Under the pieces are notes generated by a model that had not been told where the DNA came from, searched no databases, and saw nothing but the letters and a program-made list of their open reading frames with translations. A DNA stretch of 64,000 nucleotides. Source: Oscillatoriales cyanobacterium USR001 (GTDB lineage Bacteria > Cyanobacteriota > Cyanobacteriia > Cyanobacteriales > Microcoleaceae). This document shows positions 19,270-27,924 of the stretch, one piece after another. Position 1 is the first letter of the stretch. Each line of letters opens with the position of its first letter. Position numbers and translations under genes: made by a program. The DNA lies in NCBI GenBank assembly GCA_001698425.1, contig MBRE01000037.1, positions 1-64,000 of the forward strand. The letters run 5' to 3'.

Positions 19270-19722
19270 TTATTCTCGATCGTAGCTGATTTTGTCTACA
19301 AGTGCCTTGAAATTTTTATCTATTCCATCTATGCACTTATTTCGTTCCAAGTTCAATAGAGCAAGCTGTTTAACAACTTTATCTTTTTCTGCGGCTTCTA
19401 CTTTTTCAAACTCATACACCTTTTCTTGTTCGTGCCACAAGTTACAGTTAACATGAGCAAGTTGCGAGAAAATTTCGCCAATGCTACCCAGTACATCAGG
19501 GACATAATTACCTTCTTTTTTATAAACTTTATTAGCGGCAAAAGTCAGCCTTTCTTTTGGAATTTCCCCAGAGACAGCAGCGCTAATAAATTCATTAATT
19601 TCTGCTTGAAGTTGTTTTTCTTGAATAGCAAGACTTTGAAGCCGACTTTCGTCTTCCGAATGCCACTGTTTCAATTTAATAATTGTCAACTTGTCGCAGA
19701 GAGAGCCAAGTGTTTCTGCCAT
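19270..19722 (-). CDS. Small helical protein of the glycan cluster, unknown function
   Basis: A 150-residue, highly charged, mostly helical protein beginning MAETLGSLCDKLTIIKLKQW and containing LAHVNCNLWHEQEKVYEFE. The opening resembles the GELIDKITILEIK-type start of small uncharacterised proteins (DUF6165/DUF4254-like) that travel with polysaccharide genes, but I cannot confirm membership. No membrane segment or signal peptide. It lies 29 bases upstream of the C-methyltransferase-like gene and is probably the first gene of the minus-strand glycan operon. Confidence 0.55.
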   Translation of the reverse strand: MAETLGSLCDKLTIIKLKQWHSEDESRLQSLAIQEKQLQAEINEFISAAVSGEIPKERLTFAANKVYKKEGNYVPDVLGSIGEIFSQLAHVNCNLWHEQEKVYEFEKVEAAEKDKVVKQLALLNLERNKCIDGIDKNFKALVDKISYDRE

Positions 19723-19922
19723 AATTTAAGATGTGACGATCGAGTTTTTGTGTATTGATGCTATAAAGCGCCCACTATTAGACGAATACCGATTTCCAGT
19801 GTTCCCAGAATAGTCTATGTTATTTTATGCAATATTTTTAGCGAGATACAGGATTATTTGAAAAAAGTAGGAGAAGATTGTGATTTCCCCCTAAGATATA
19901 TTTGGTTTGCTCCTTCAAGACC

Positions 19923-20306
19923 TTATTCTATCTCCGCCATAGGTAAATTAGGAGAGCGAGGATTAGGATAAAGTTGTAACCCTCTGGGATCGACAATTAA
20001 ATCTAGCGTCTCCATCACAATAGCCCCTAGTAAAGCATACTTTTTCCCCGGTTGGACGATCGCCTCAAATACTCCTTTTCTCTGGCAAACTTCCACCTCT
20101 ACTCCCCAAACAATATCTATTTCCGCAGTCTCCTCATTAGCATACTTAACTATCTGTTTCCTAATCTTCGGGAAATTAAAATGCAAAACAGTTGATTCAG
20201 GCAAAACTAATAATGTTGCTCCTGTATCTACTTTCGCTTCCAGTTCGACGATCTCACTGTTAGTCAAAGGATTTCTAATTTTTAAAGTAGTGTAAATAAT
20301 TCCCAT
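19923..20306 (-). CDS. Retropepsin-like (clan AA) aspartic protease domain protein
   Basis: A 127-residue protein with VDTGATLLVLPE at about residue 27, the DTGA active-site motif of single-domain clan AA peptidases, and a later hydrophobic LLGAIVMETLDLIVD matching the second half of the fold. As a single lobe it would act as a homodimer. Small proteins like this are common in cyanobacteria, often singly or beside a small helper gene; substrates are unknown. It stands alone between two intergenic gaps. Confidence 0.75.
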   Translation of the reverse strand: MGIIYTTLKIRNPLTNSEIVELEAKVDTGATLLVLPESTVLHFNFPKIRKQIVKYANEETAEIDIVWGVEVEVCQRKGVFEAIVQPGKKYALLGAIVMETLDLIVDPRGLQLYPNPRSPNLPMAEIE

Positions 20307-20430
20307 TGCTGCTTACTTCTTGGTTTCTACTAGCTTAACTGAAAATTATGCCCAAATCCCCAACTATTGACAAAAATCATATATAGCAATCGCCAGGACG
20401 ATTAAGGCAAGTTTGAATATACTCGTGGGG

Positions 20431-20520
20431 GGGGGGCGGGTTTATAGATGCTTTAAACTGGGAACAGTTATATTTAGGCGAACCCGCCCCTACCCAAATT
20501 GTTGAAAACTTTTTTAGAAA
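20431..20520. repeat. Dispersed GGGCGGGTT...AACCCGCCC palindromic element, copy A
   Basis: A ~90-base element with GGGCGGGTTTATAGATG at one end and GGCGAACCCGCCCCTACCC, then GTTGAAAACTTTTTTAGA, at the other. The GGGCGGGTT and AACCCGCCC arms pair. The same arrangement occurs in reverse orientation at 27773-27870, with a diverged centre. Probably a small non-coding dispersed repeat. Confidence 0.75.
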
Positions 20521-20555
20521 TGACTTAGGGGGCGACAAGCGCCCCCTAAAAGTCA
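20521..20555 (-). terminator. Strong hairpin after the DUF4347/RTX gene
   Basis: TGACTTAGGGGGCG and CGCCCCCTAAAAGTCA-type arms around a four-to-five-base loop form a very stable stem about 45 bases past the stop of the minus-strand gene at 20599. A clean T-run is missing (TTTCTAAAAAAG follows), so termination is likely but inferred. Confidence 0.55.
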
Positions 20556-20598
20556 TATTATGCCTCTTTGATTCGGAATTGTCAGATTATCCGAAATC

Positions 20599-23500
20599 TT
20601 ACAAGAAAGAACTACTACTAAGAGCCGAAGAGTTCACATTGTAAACCACTCCTAAGTAGTTATTCCCAGACTTAATTGCTGTTGAAGCAACAGCCGCCTT
20701 TCCATCTAAGATGACATTCACTGACTCAAAAGTTAATTGACTAAAAGTAAAGCCAACCAACCTGATTTTATCATCAGCAGCAGTGAAGTCAGTAATCACA
20801 TCAGCTTGAGATGCGCTAGTAGCAGTAAATTGTAATACAAAGGTATCCTTTCCTGCACCACCTGTAAGAGCATCGAAACCTCGATCGCCCCACAATTCAT
20901 CATCTCCATCTCCGCCAAGCAAGACATCATTTTCCTTACCACCGCGCAAGATATCATTACCAGCGCCGCCAGTGAGAGTGTCATTGTCATTATTTCCACT
21001 CAATAAGTCATCGCCATTACCACCAGATAATTGATCCGACTCTTTTCCACCAAATAGTTGATCGTTACTATCACCACCATTAATGACATCAGCACCTCGA
21101 TCGCCAAAGATCGTGTCAGCACCACTACTTCCTGTCAAGTTATCATTACCAGATAACCCGCGAATCGGTTGACCAAAAGCTGATGTTGGAATACTGCTAT
21201 CATCTCCATCAGTTAGTAAATATTGGCCATTTACCGATTGATTTTGTGGTTGATTAGTGCGATCGCCGCGATCGATTAAACTAATTGGTGGCGTATTAAT
21301 TTCGATCGCAGTAGGTCCCGTTGTCGGCGTTGTAGTCGTGCCTCCTCCCGATGGTGAAGGTGCAGGTACAGGTGCAGGTGCAGGTGCAGGTGCGGGTGTA
21401 GGTGCAGGCCCACTGACAATAATTTGGAAAACATCACTGGTTGAAGCCTTCCCATCATTCGCAGTCAATTTCACCTTTAAGTTTCCAACATTTGCCAACG
21501 CAGGCGTGCCACTGAAAGCCAAAGTCGCCGCATTAAATGTTAACCAACCTGGTAAAGCAGTACCGTTTTCCTGAGTTGCAGTGTAAGTTAACGGATCCTT
21601 TTCAGCATCCGTAAATGTACCTGCGGGTGCGATAAAGTTAAATGGCGTATCAAACGTCGCCGTCTTATCAGTAATTGCACTAGCAACAACTGGAGCAGTA
21701 TTCGGTTTATCCGATACCGTTAAAATGAAGGTATTGCTAGTAGCAGCTTTACCATCCGAAGCCGCCACATTGACTTTCAAATTGCCAATATTTGCCGTTG
21801 CAGGTGTACCACTAAAAACACCTGTTGCAGCATTAAAAGTTAACCAAGTCGGTAACGCCGTTCCATCTTCTAGCGTCGAGCTATAAGTTAACTTATCGTT
21901 GTTGGCATCAGTAAACGTACCTGTCGGCACTGTAAAACTAAACGCTGTATTAATCGTTGCCGATTGGTCGTTGAGGGCCACAGCCACCACAGGAGCGATA
22001 TTCTTACTGACAGTGTAAACTTGTCCCTTGAAATCTCCATCATTTAGAGCCGTACCGCCTAGAGTGGCCTTCACTGAATTAATGATGCTGTTATTATCAG
22101 TCAAATCCAATCCCAACGTGCCATCGGCAGTACCCGTATTCACCGACACAGTATAAGTCTTACCCGAACCCGTGACAGTGCCAATACTTGCTCCAGTAGT
22201 AGCGGTTCCCGATAAGGCGAAGTCTGTAGTATCTACCCCTGTCACGCTTTCATTAAAGGTGACTGTATAATTCACTGTTGCTGCCGTAGTCGGATCGGTA
22301 TCGACGCGGTTAATGCCCGTAACGTAGGGACCAACGGGAGAATATGTAATGGAATTATCTGTACTGGTACTAGCAGTATTACCATTCCCAGCGACATCCG
22401 TAGCACCACTGGCCTTAACAGTAGCAGTCAAGGTTCCCGGTGCAGACAACCCTGTTACTGCTACGTTGTAATTTTGACCTGTGCTATCTCCCGTGATGGT
22501 AGCTGTCGCTCCAGTAATTCCACTGAAAGTAATGTCGGTACTATCAAAATTCTTCACCGGTTCGCTAAATACAACGGTGTAGTTAACCAAGCTATTAGTT
22601 GTCGGATCGACTTGACTACTTGCTTGATTAATCGTGACAGTGGGAGGAGTGGTGTCAATAATTATGGCTTTATTCGCACCCAGGGAGTTAATGGCAGCGG
22701 GAGCCGGGAGAGTGCGATCGGCAGCGCTAGTCGTCACTACCGAATCGTTAATCGTACCGCCATTTAGAGCAAGGGAAGTAGTTGCACTGTAGTCAAGGTC
22801 AGCACTGGTTTGGCCAGTGCCTACAGTGTAGTTAAAGGTGAGTGTATTTGTACCGCTACCACCAGCAGTAGGACCGGCAAAAATAGCCGTCCCCCCTGAG
22901 TTGAGGGTTAGCGTCGGTAAGCCGGTGACGATGACTGGTTCGCTAAATGTCACAGTAATCGGAACTACTTGACCGAGGGGATAGCTACCATCAGCTAAAG
23001 TTGAGGTAACGCTGGTAACTTTCGGTGGAACGTTCGCGTTAACCAGCAGTTGCGGGGCTGCTACATTGCCATTTGAGGCTGCATCTGTCGCTTTACCCGC
23101 AGCAACATCAATGGTGACAGGTCCATCGTTTGTAGGTTTGATATCAAAGGTGTAGTTTGCCCCTGAGCCAGCAAAGTTGCTGGCAGTACCATTACCTACG
23201 GTGATATCGGTGATATCAAAAGTTGTTCCCACCGTCTCATCAAAGGTAGCCGTGACGCTAAATGTGCCGGTGACAGGTGCGACGGCTGCCGTTGTTAAGT
23301 TAATAAAAGTGGGCTCCTTAGTATCTACAGTTATGGTTTTGCCAGTAATTAAAGACGCTCCTGTAGGATAACCCAATGGAGAGGCAATAGCATTACCAGC
23401 CGCATCTGCTAAAGTTCCTGTGAAACTTATAGGATTTCCTGCGGCAAGGTCAAGAGCGGCAATATCTCCGGCTCCTGCAACTCCTGGAGTTGCTCCGTCT

Positions 23501-25611
23501 GGTGGAGTATAAGTGCCGCTAACAGATGCAGTGGCGGTGGTGAAAGCTGGAATAGTTACAGTACCACCATTATTTAAGGCGACAGTTATGGCACTCGTTG
23601 CGGTGACAGGTTCGCTAAAGTTTAGAGTAACGTTGATACCAGTCGATTGGTTGTAACTACCAGTAGCAGTAGTAGAGGTGACACTGGTGAGAGTAGGTGG
23701 TGTTCCATCTCTTGTGTAGGTTTGTCCAGAGGTAAATGGTGTTGCGATCGCATTACCCGCAGGATCGTTAATTGTAGGAGATGCAGCTAAATCTAAACGG
23801 AGAGTGCCATCACCCCCGGCAATGGTATTCACTGTAACATCTACAGTGTTGCCGGTTGTTGCTGAAACAGAGGCAATAGTGCCACTAACCGCAGCACCGC
23901 TGGTTGTGGTTGTGGTGAGGGCAAAGTCAGTAGTATCTAAATTATTAACCGTTTCGCTGAACGCTACTGTGTAGGTAACGCTAGTAGCCGCAGCAGGAAT
24001 TAGTGCAGCTGTAGGAGTTTTACGGACAATGCTGGTGATGGTGGGTACTATTGCATCCACTAATACCGTTGTGGTGGTAGGTGCTGTGAAGGTAAGAATG
24101 GCATTATTCAGCGCCGCATCTCTGATAGTTCCACCGGTAGATAATGTTATGGGCGAACCCACTGTAATGCCATCGGGATCTGCGTTGCCTGTGGCAACGG
24201 TATAACGGAAATTATGGGTGGTAGATGATGCTCCTGTTCCGTTTAAGACAGCATTAACCGTAGCGGTATTTAGGGTAATGGGTATGTTTGCAGTGCCGCT
24301 GATGGTGACAGCTTCGCTGAATGTTGCCACGAAGTCGAGGTTGGTTCCAGCAACGTAGGTACCAGCCGCAGGTCCCGCTACTGTGGTGATGGTAGGTACT
24401 ACTCCATCCACTAATACTGATGTAGTGGTAGGTGCTGTGAAAGTAAGAGGGTTAAGATTATTACCAGCACCGTCTTTAATAGTTCCAGCGCCTAATGTTA
24501 CGCTCGGTGTTATTACGATGCCATCGGGATCTAGGTTGCCTGTGGCAACAGTATAACGGAAGGTCTGGGTGGCAGATGCGGTTCCCGTACCTACGAAGGA
24601 AGCAGTGACTCCTCCACTATTTAAGGTAATGGGGATAGTGGGAGTACCCGTAACGACGACAGGCTCGCTAAAATTTACTACGAAGTCGAGGTTGCCGTTA
24701 AGGGGGTAAGTGCCATTGGCGGGGGCGCTAACGCTGGTGATGTTGGGTGCTGTTGTGTCTGTGATGACAAAGGATTTGTTATCACGCAAGGAGTCAATGG
24801 CTCCACCTGTTACGGGAAGGGTTAAAGTGGCGGCACTGCCATCAGAAATTGTTGTTATTGTACCGTTGAGAGAAGTCGAGCTATAATCAAGGGCGGCAGT
24901 GGTTTGACCTCCGATGATGGTGTAGTTAAAGAGGAGGGTATTTGTCCCTGCACCACTAGAATAAATTGCTACTCCTCCTGAGTTAAGATTGAACCCTGGA
25001 AAACCAGGGGTGAAGGAGACGTTGACGGGTTCGCTAAATGTAACGGTAATTGGAATGGTTGTACCTGCCATGTAGGTACCATTAGCCAAACTTGAGGTAA
25101 CGTTGGTGATCGTAGCTGGCAAAGTATAACCATAATCAGCAAAACTCAGGGGTTGAGTTTCCACTTCCCCAAATCTCACTTCTAAATTCCAGTCTCCACC
25201 TAAGGCCGCAGCACCGGTTAAATTATTAGAAGCCGCTACAGCCGCACCGGTGATTTCACTTAATTTCTTGACAAATTTCTTACCAATTTCTCCGGCGGCG
25301 ACATTACATCCATATAATAGGATGTCACCGGTTTTAGTTAAGGCTTTTCCCCATTGTTTTAAGCGATCGCCTAAAGATTCGATCGCACTCCCATCAATCA
25401 CCTCAGCACCGAGCGCGATACTCCCTTCGTTACCGTGAGAAATAATATGTAACGCTTCAATATCACTTTCTCCTGTCAAGGATTGAGTGATTTGCGCGAT
25501 CGCGCTGGATTTGTTATCTAAAATAACAACTTTACCGCGATCGGCGGCGTTTTGAGCAAGGATTTGATAATCCTCTAGGGAAGAATCAATGAAAATGATT
25601 TGTTTATTCAT
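20599..25611 (-). CDS. Large secreted DUF4347 / Ig-like / RTX protein
   Basis: A 1670-residue protein. Residues ~3-165 are a DUF4347 domain (IFIDSSLEDYQIL, LHIISHGNEGSIALG, ILLYGCNVAAGEIG). Then come about ten Ig-like units of ~100 residues (pattern NGTYxxGxxIxxxVxFSEPVxV ... LDYxxTSLxLNGGTI). Two cadherin-like units follow with PTWLTFNAATGVFSGTPA, then a Pro/Ala linker (APAPAPAPAP). At ~1445-1570 lie RTX nonapeptide repeats (GGxGNDxLxGG) with a serralysin-type tail, ADVITDFTAADDKI. RTX tails direct type I secretion and fold on binding Ca2+. No signal peptide is seen, as expected. Likely a cell-surface or exported adhesin-like protein. The His and Cys in DUF4347 may form a catalytic dyad (see findings). 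Confidence 0.88.
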   Translation of the reverse strand: MNKQIIFIDSSLEDYQILAQNAADRGKVVILDNKSSAIAQITQSLTGESDIEALHIISHGNEGSIALGAEVIDGSAIESLGDRLKQWGKALTKTGDILLYGCNVAAGEIGKKFVKKLSEITGAAVAASNNLTGAAALGGDWNLEVRFGEVETQPLSFADYGYTLPATITNVTSSLANGTYMAGTTIPITVTFSEPVNVSFTPGFPGFNLNSGGVAIYSSGAGTNTLLFNYTIIGGQTTAALDYSSTSLNGTITTISDGSAATLTLPVTGGAIDSLRDNKSFVITDTTAPNITSVSAPANGTYPLNGNLDFVVNFSEPVVVTGTPTIPITLNSGGVTASFVGTGTASATQTFRYTVATGNLDPDGIVITPSVTLGAGTIKDGAGNNLNPLTFTAPTTTSVLVDGVVPTITTVAGPAAGTYVAGTNLDFVATFSEAVTISGTANIPITLNTATVNAVLNGTGASSTTHNFRYTVATGNADPDGITVGSPITLSTGGTIRDAALNNAILTFTAPTTTTVLVDAIVPTITSIVRKTPTAALIPAAATSVTYTVAFSETVNNLDTTDFALTTTTTSGAAVSGTIASVSATTGNTVDVTVNTIAGGDGTLRLDLAASPTINDPAGNAIATPFTSGQTYTRDGTPPTLTSVTSTTATGSYNQSTGINVTLNFSEPVTATSAITVALNNGGTVTIPAFTTATASVSGTYTPPDGATPGVAGAGDIAALDLAAGNPISFTGTLADAAGNAIASPLGYPTGASLITGKTITVDTKEPTFINLTTAAVAPVTGTFSVTATFDETVGTTFDITDITVGNGTASNFAGSGANYTFDIKPTNDGPVTIDVAAGKATDAASNGNVAAPQLLVNANVPPKVTSVTSTLADGSYPLGQVVPITVTFSEPVIVTGLPTLTLNSGGTAIFAGPTAGGSGTNTLTFNYTVGTGQTSADLDYSATTSLALNGGTINDSVVTTSAADRTLPAPAAINSLGANKAIIIDTTPPTVTINQASSQVDPTTNSLVNYTVVFSEPVKNFDSTDITFSGITGATATITGDSTGQNYNVAVTGLSAPGTLTATVKASGATDVAGNGNTASTSTDNSITYSPVGPYVTGINRVDTDPTTAATVNYTVTFNESVTGVDTTDFALSGTATTGASIGTVTGSGKTYTVSVNTGTADGTLGLDLTDNNSIINSVKATLGGTALNDGDFKGQVYTVSKNIAPVVAVALNDQSATINTAFSFTVPTGTFTDANNDKLTYSSTLEDGTALPTWLTFNAATGVFSGTPATANIGNLKVNVAASDGKAATSNTFILTVSDKPNTAPVVASAITDKTATFDTPFNFIAPAGTFTDAEKDPLTYTATQENGTALPGWLTFNAATLAFSGTPALANVGNLKVKLTANDGKASTSDVFQIIVSGPAPTPAPAPAPAPVPAPSPSGGGTTTTPTTGPTAIEINTPPISLIDRGDRTNQPQNQSVNGQYLLTDGDDSSIPTSAFGQPIRGLSGNDNLTGSSGADTIFGDRGADVINGGDSNDQLFGGKESDQLSGGNGDDLLSGNNDNDTLTGGAGNDILRGGKENDVLLGGDGDDELWGDRGFDALTGGAGKDTFVLQFTATSASQADVITDFTAADDKIRLVGFTFSQLTFESVNVILDGKAAVASTAIKSGNNYLGVVYNVNSSALSSSSFL

Positions 25612-25851
25612 GGTGTATTTCCTAAGTTTTTACGCTTACCAATGCTTACCAGATCGATGTAGAAAGTCAGTCAAATTAACGAAATAAAGTAGAAGCAGTC
25701 TGATTTTCTCAGATTTAGTGTGAAAATGTCAACCCATTTGTGGAAAATTTACAACTGCCAACAATTGTGACTTAAATTTATTAAGTCTATAATTTGTCAA
25801 TAGCTGAAACTAATTAAATGTGGTCTATCTTTTCCTTGGCTATCCTCCATT

Positions 25852-26475
25852 TTATCGACTTAACCACGCGATCGCTTCTCGAATCCAATCCTCAGCATTA
25901 CCTTTTTTACACAAACTACTATCCTGACTAAGTGCTTGTAATGCCTGCATAATCTCAGATCCAGTGTATCCTAGAGCCAGTAAAGTCATTTCGACTTCTT
26001 CTTGTATAACTGAACTTACGCCCGCAGATACTGATGTTGATAAACCCTCCTGATTGCGCCACTCTGATAGTCTGGTTCGTAACTCCAAGACGAGACGTTC
26101 GGCAGTTTTGTTCCCAACACCAGGAGTTTTAGCTAAAATGCGAGTGTTACCGCCAACTATAGCCTGAACTAAGTCTTGTAGCCCCAAAGTTTCCAAAAGC
26201 GCGATCGCCAGTTGCGCCCCAATACCGCTAACATTTACTAATTGCCGAAATAGATCGCGTTCCGCACCAGAAATAAAACCGTATAATACTATTTGGTCTT
26301 CCTTAACTTGTTGGTGAGTAAAAACTTGTGCGACTTCCCCCGTTGTCGGCAATTGTCCAGTCATTCGAGGCAAAATTTGTACTTCATAACCGATTTGATT
26401 GACTTCCAAAATTAAGATTACTCGATTGCTACTTTTTTGGATATTTGCTACAGTCCCTTTGAGATAGTTAATCAT
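25852..26475 (-). CDS. ruvA: Holliday junction branch migration protein RuvA
   Basis: A 207-residue protein binding four-way DNA junctions as a tetramer and loading the RuvB helicase. The N-terminal OB-fold begins INYLKGTVANI. Two helix-hairpin-helix motifs are clear: LVNVSGIGAQLAIALLE and AKTPGVGNKTAERLVLELR. The C-terminal RuvB-binding helix bundle (EVEMTLLALGYTGSEI) is complete. Length is normal. Its start lies 37 bases from that of the divergent MFS gene. Confidence 0.96.
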   Translation of the reverse strand: MINYLKGTVANIQKSSNRVILILEVNQIGYEVQILPRMTGQLPTTGEVAQVFTHQQVKEDQIVLYGFISGAERDLFRQLVNVSGIGAQLAIALLETLGLQDLVQAIVGGNTRILAKTPGVGNKTAERLVLELRTRLSEWRNQEGLSTSVSAGVSSVIQEEVEMTLLALGYTGSEIMQALQALSQDSSLCKKGNAEDWIREAIAWLSR

Positions 26476-26512
26476 TTTTTATTTGAGATTTTCCCCGGTA
26501 AATTTTAAACTC

Positions 26513-27766
26513 ATGTCTAAACATCAATTGCCCTCTTGGTTTCCCCAACTTAGCACCCAAGTCTGGATTCTAACATTAGGTCGCTTTTTATCCCAAACTG
26601 GCACAGGTTTTACTTTATTTTATGCTCCCATATTTTTTGTCAATCAACTCGGTTTATCTACAACTGCTGTGGGTTTAGGTTTAGGTAGCGCTCAAATTTC
26701 GGGGATTTTCGGCAGATTTTTAGGTGGTTCCCTATCAGATTCTCCCCTTTGGGGCCGCCGCCGGACTTTATTACTTTCAGCAATTATTTCTGCTGTAGCT
26801 TCTTTTATCTTAGCAACTACTAAGGATTTTAATGGATTAGTTTTAGGTAATCTTTTAATGGGTTTAGGCGTGGGTTTATACTGGCCGGCGACGGAAGCCG
26901 CAATTACCGATTTAACAGTAGGAGAAGAGAGAAGAGAAGCTTTTGCCTTAACTCGATTAGCAGATAACTTAGGCTTACAATCCGGGATTATCTTAGGTGG
27001 AATATTAATCGCTTTAACAGGCGCTTATTGGGCATTATTTGTCATTGATGGTATTTCTTTTATCATATTTTTTGGGATAATTTACTATGCAATTACTGAA
27101 ACTTACCAACCGAAGATTTTACCTTTATCAGCGGGAAGCGGAAAAATTGAGAATGGCTGGAAAATTGCCTTACGCGATCGCAGTCTCCTAGTTTATGTAG
27201 TAGTAAATATTCTTTTCACTCTTTACATCTCCCAAACCCAAAGCACAATTCCCCTCTATCTTAGCAATTTTATCCCAGCATTATCAGGCAAAGGTTTTTC
27301 ATCCAACATACTCACAGCTTTATTTACTTGGCACACAATTTTACTCGTAGGGGCGCAATTGCCAATTGCCCGTGCTTTTAAACGTTTTAGTCACACTAGA
27401 TCCTTAATAATTTCAGCCCTTTTTTGGGGAATAGGATTTATCCTAATTGGGATGACCGGAATTTCTCAAAGTGGTAACATTTTCTTAGCAATTTTAGGAC
27501 TAGGAATTTTATCAATTGCCATTGTGAGTTACACTCCTGCGGCTTCTTCAATTGTCGCTGATTTAGCCCCAGAATCTTTAAGAGGTGTCTATTTATCAAT
27601 TAATTCCCAGTGTTGGGGAATTGGCTATTTAATCGGACCACCTTTGGGGGGGTGGGCTTTAGATAGAGGGCAATTTGCGGCAAATAATTTTTGGTTAGCA
27701 ATGGCTTTAAGTGTGGGAGTTGCTATCTTAATTTTAGGGAAACTTGAGGGGATGTTAAAGAAGTGA
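26513..27766 (+). CDS. Major facilitator superfamily transporter
   Basis: A 417-residue membrane protein with about twelve hydrophobic segments and the MFS loop motif after TM2 in the form GGSLSDSPLWGRRRTLL. PATEAAITDLTVGEERREAFALTR follows TM4, as in drug-efflux-type MFS proteins. A charged, His-containing central loop (LPIARAFKRFSHTRS) lies after TM8. Substrate cannot be predicted. I start it at the ATG at 26513 (MSKHQLPSW). The open frame reaches a TTG at 26483, which is less likely and would nearly touch the ruvA start. Downstream is a dispersed repeat and a convergent Hsp70 gene. Confidence 0.85.
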   Translation: MSKHQLPSWFPQLSTQVWILTLGRFLSQTGTGFTLFYAPIFFVNQLGLSTTAVGLGLGSAQISGIFGRFLGGSLSDSPLWGRRRTLLLSAIISAVASFILATTKDFNGLVLGNLLMGLGVGLYWPATEAAITDLTVGEERREAFALTRLADNLGLQSGIILGGILIALTGAYWALFVIDGISFIIFFGIIYYAITETYQPKILPLSAGSGKIENGWKIALRDRSLLVYVVVNILFTLYISQTQSTIPLYLSNFIPALSGKGFSSNILTALFTWHTILLVGAQLPIARAFKRFSHTRSLIISALFWGIGFILIGMTGISQSGNIFLAILGLGILSIAIVSYTPAASSIVADLAPESLRGVYLSINSQCWGIGYLIGPPLGGWALDRGQFAANNFWLAMALSVGVAILILGKLEGMLKK

Positions 27767-27772
27767 TACCAT

Positions 27773-27870
27773 GTCTAAAAAAGTTTTCAACAGTTTGGGT
27801 AGGGGCGGGTTCGCCGATGATTTTGCCACCCACCGATAACATTTATAAACCCGCCCTCCCCAACCGATAA
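27773..27870. repeat. Dispersed GGGCGGGTT...AACCCGCCC palindromic element, copy B
   Basis: The reverse complement of this stretch matches the element at 20431-20520 at both ends: GGGCGGGTTTATAAATG, then GGCGAACCCGCCCCTACCC and GTTGAAAACTTTTTTAGA. The centre differs. It sits between two convergent genes, where its hairpin could also act as a terminator. Confidence 0.75.
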
Positions 27871-27924
27871 CTGCGATCTATCATCCCCGCGTAATCAAGT
27901 AACACCTTAACGGGAATCTTATCA

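Noticed and set aside
21276-21458. Leu/His repeat frame within the DUF4347/RTX gene
   Set aside because: A shadow of the Pro/Ala linker codons in another frame.
26483-26512. Longer MFS protein from a TTG
   Set aside because: The ATG at 26513 gives a normal N terminus, and the TTG would leave only 7 bases to the divergent ruvA start.
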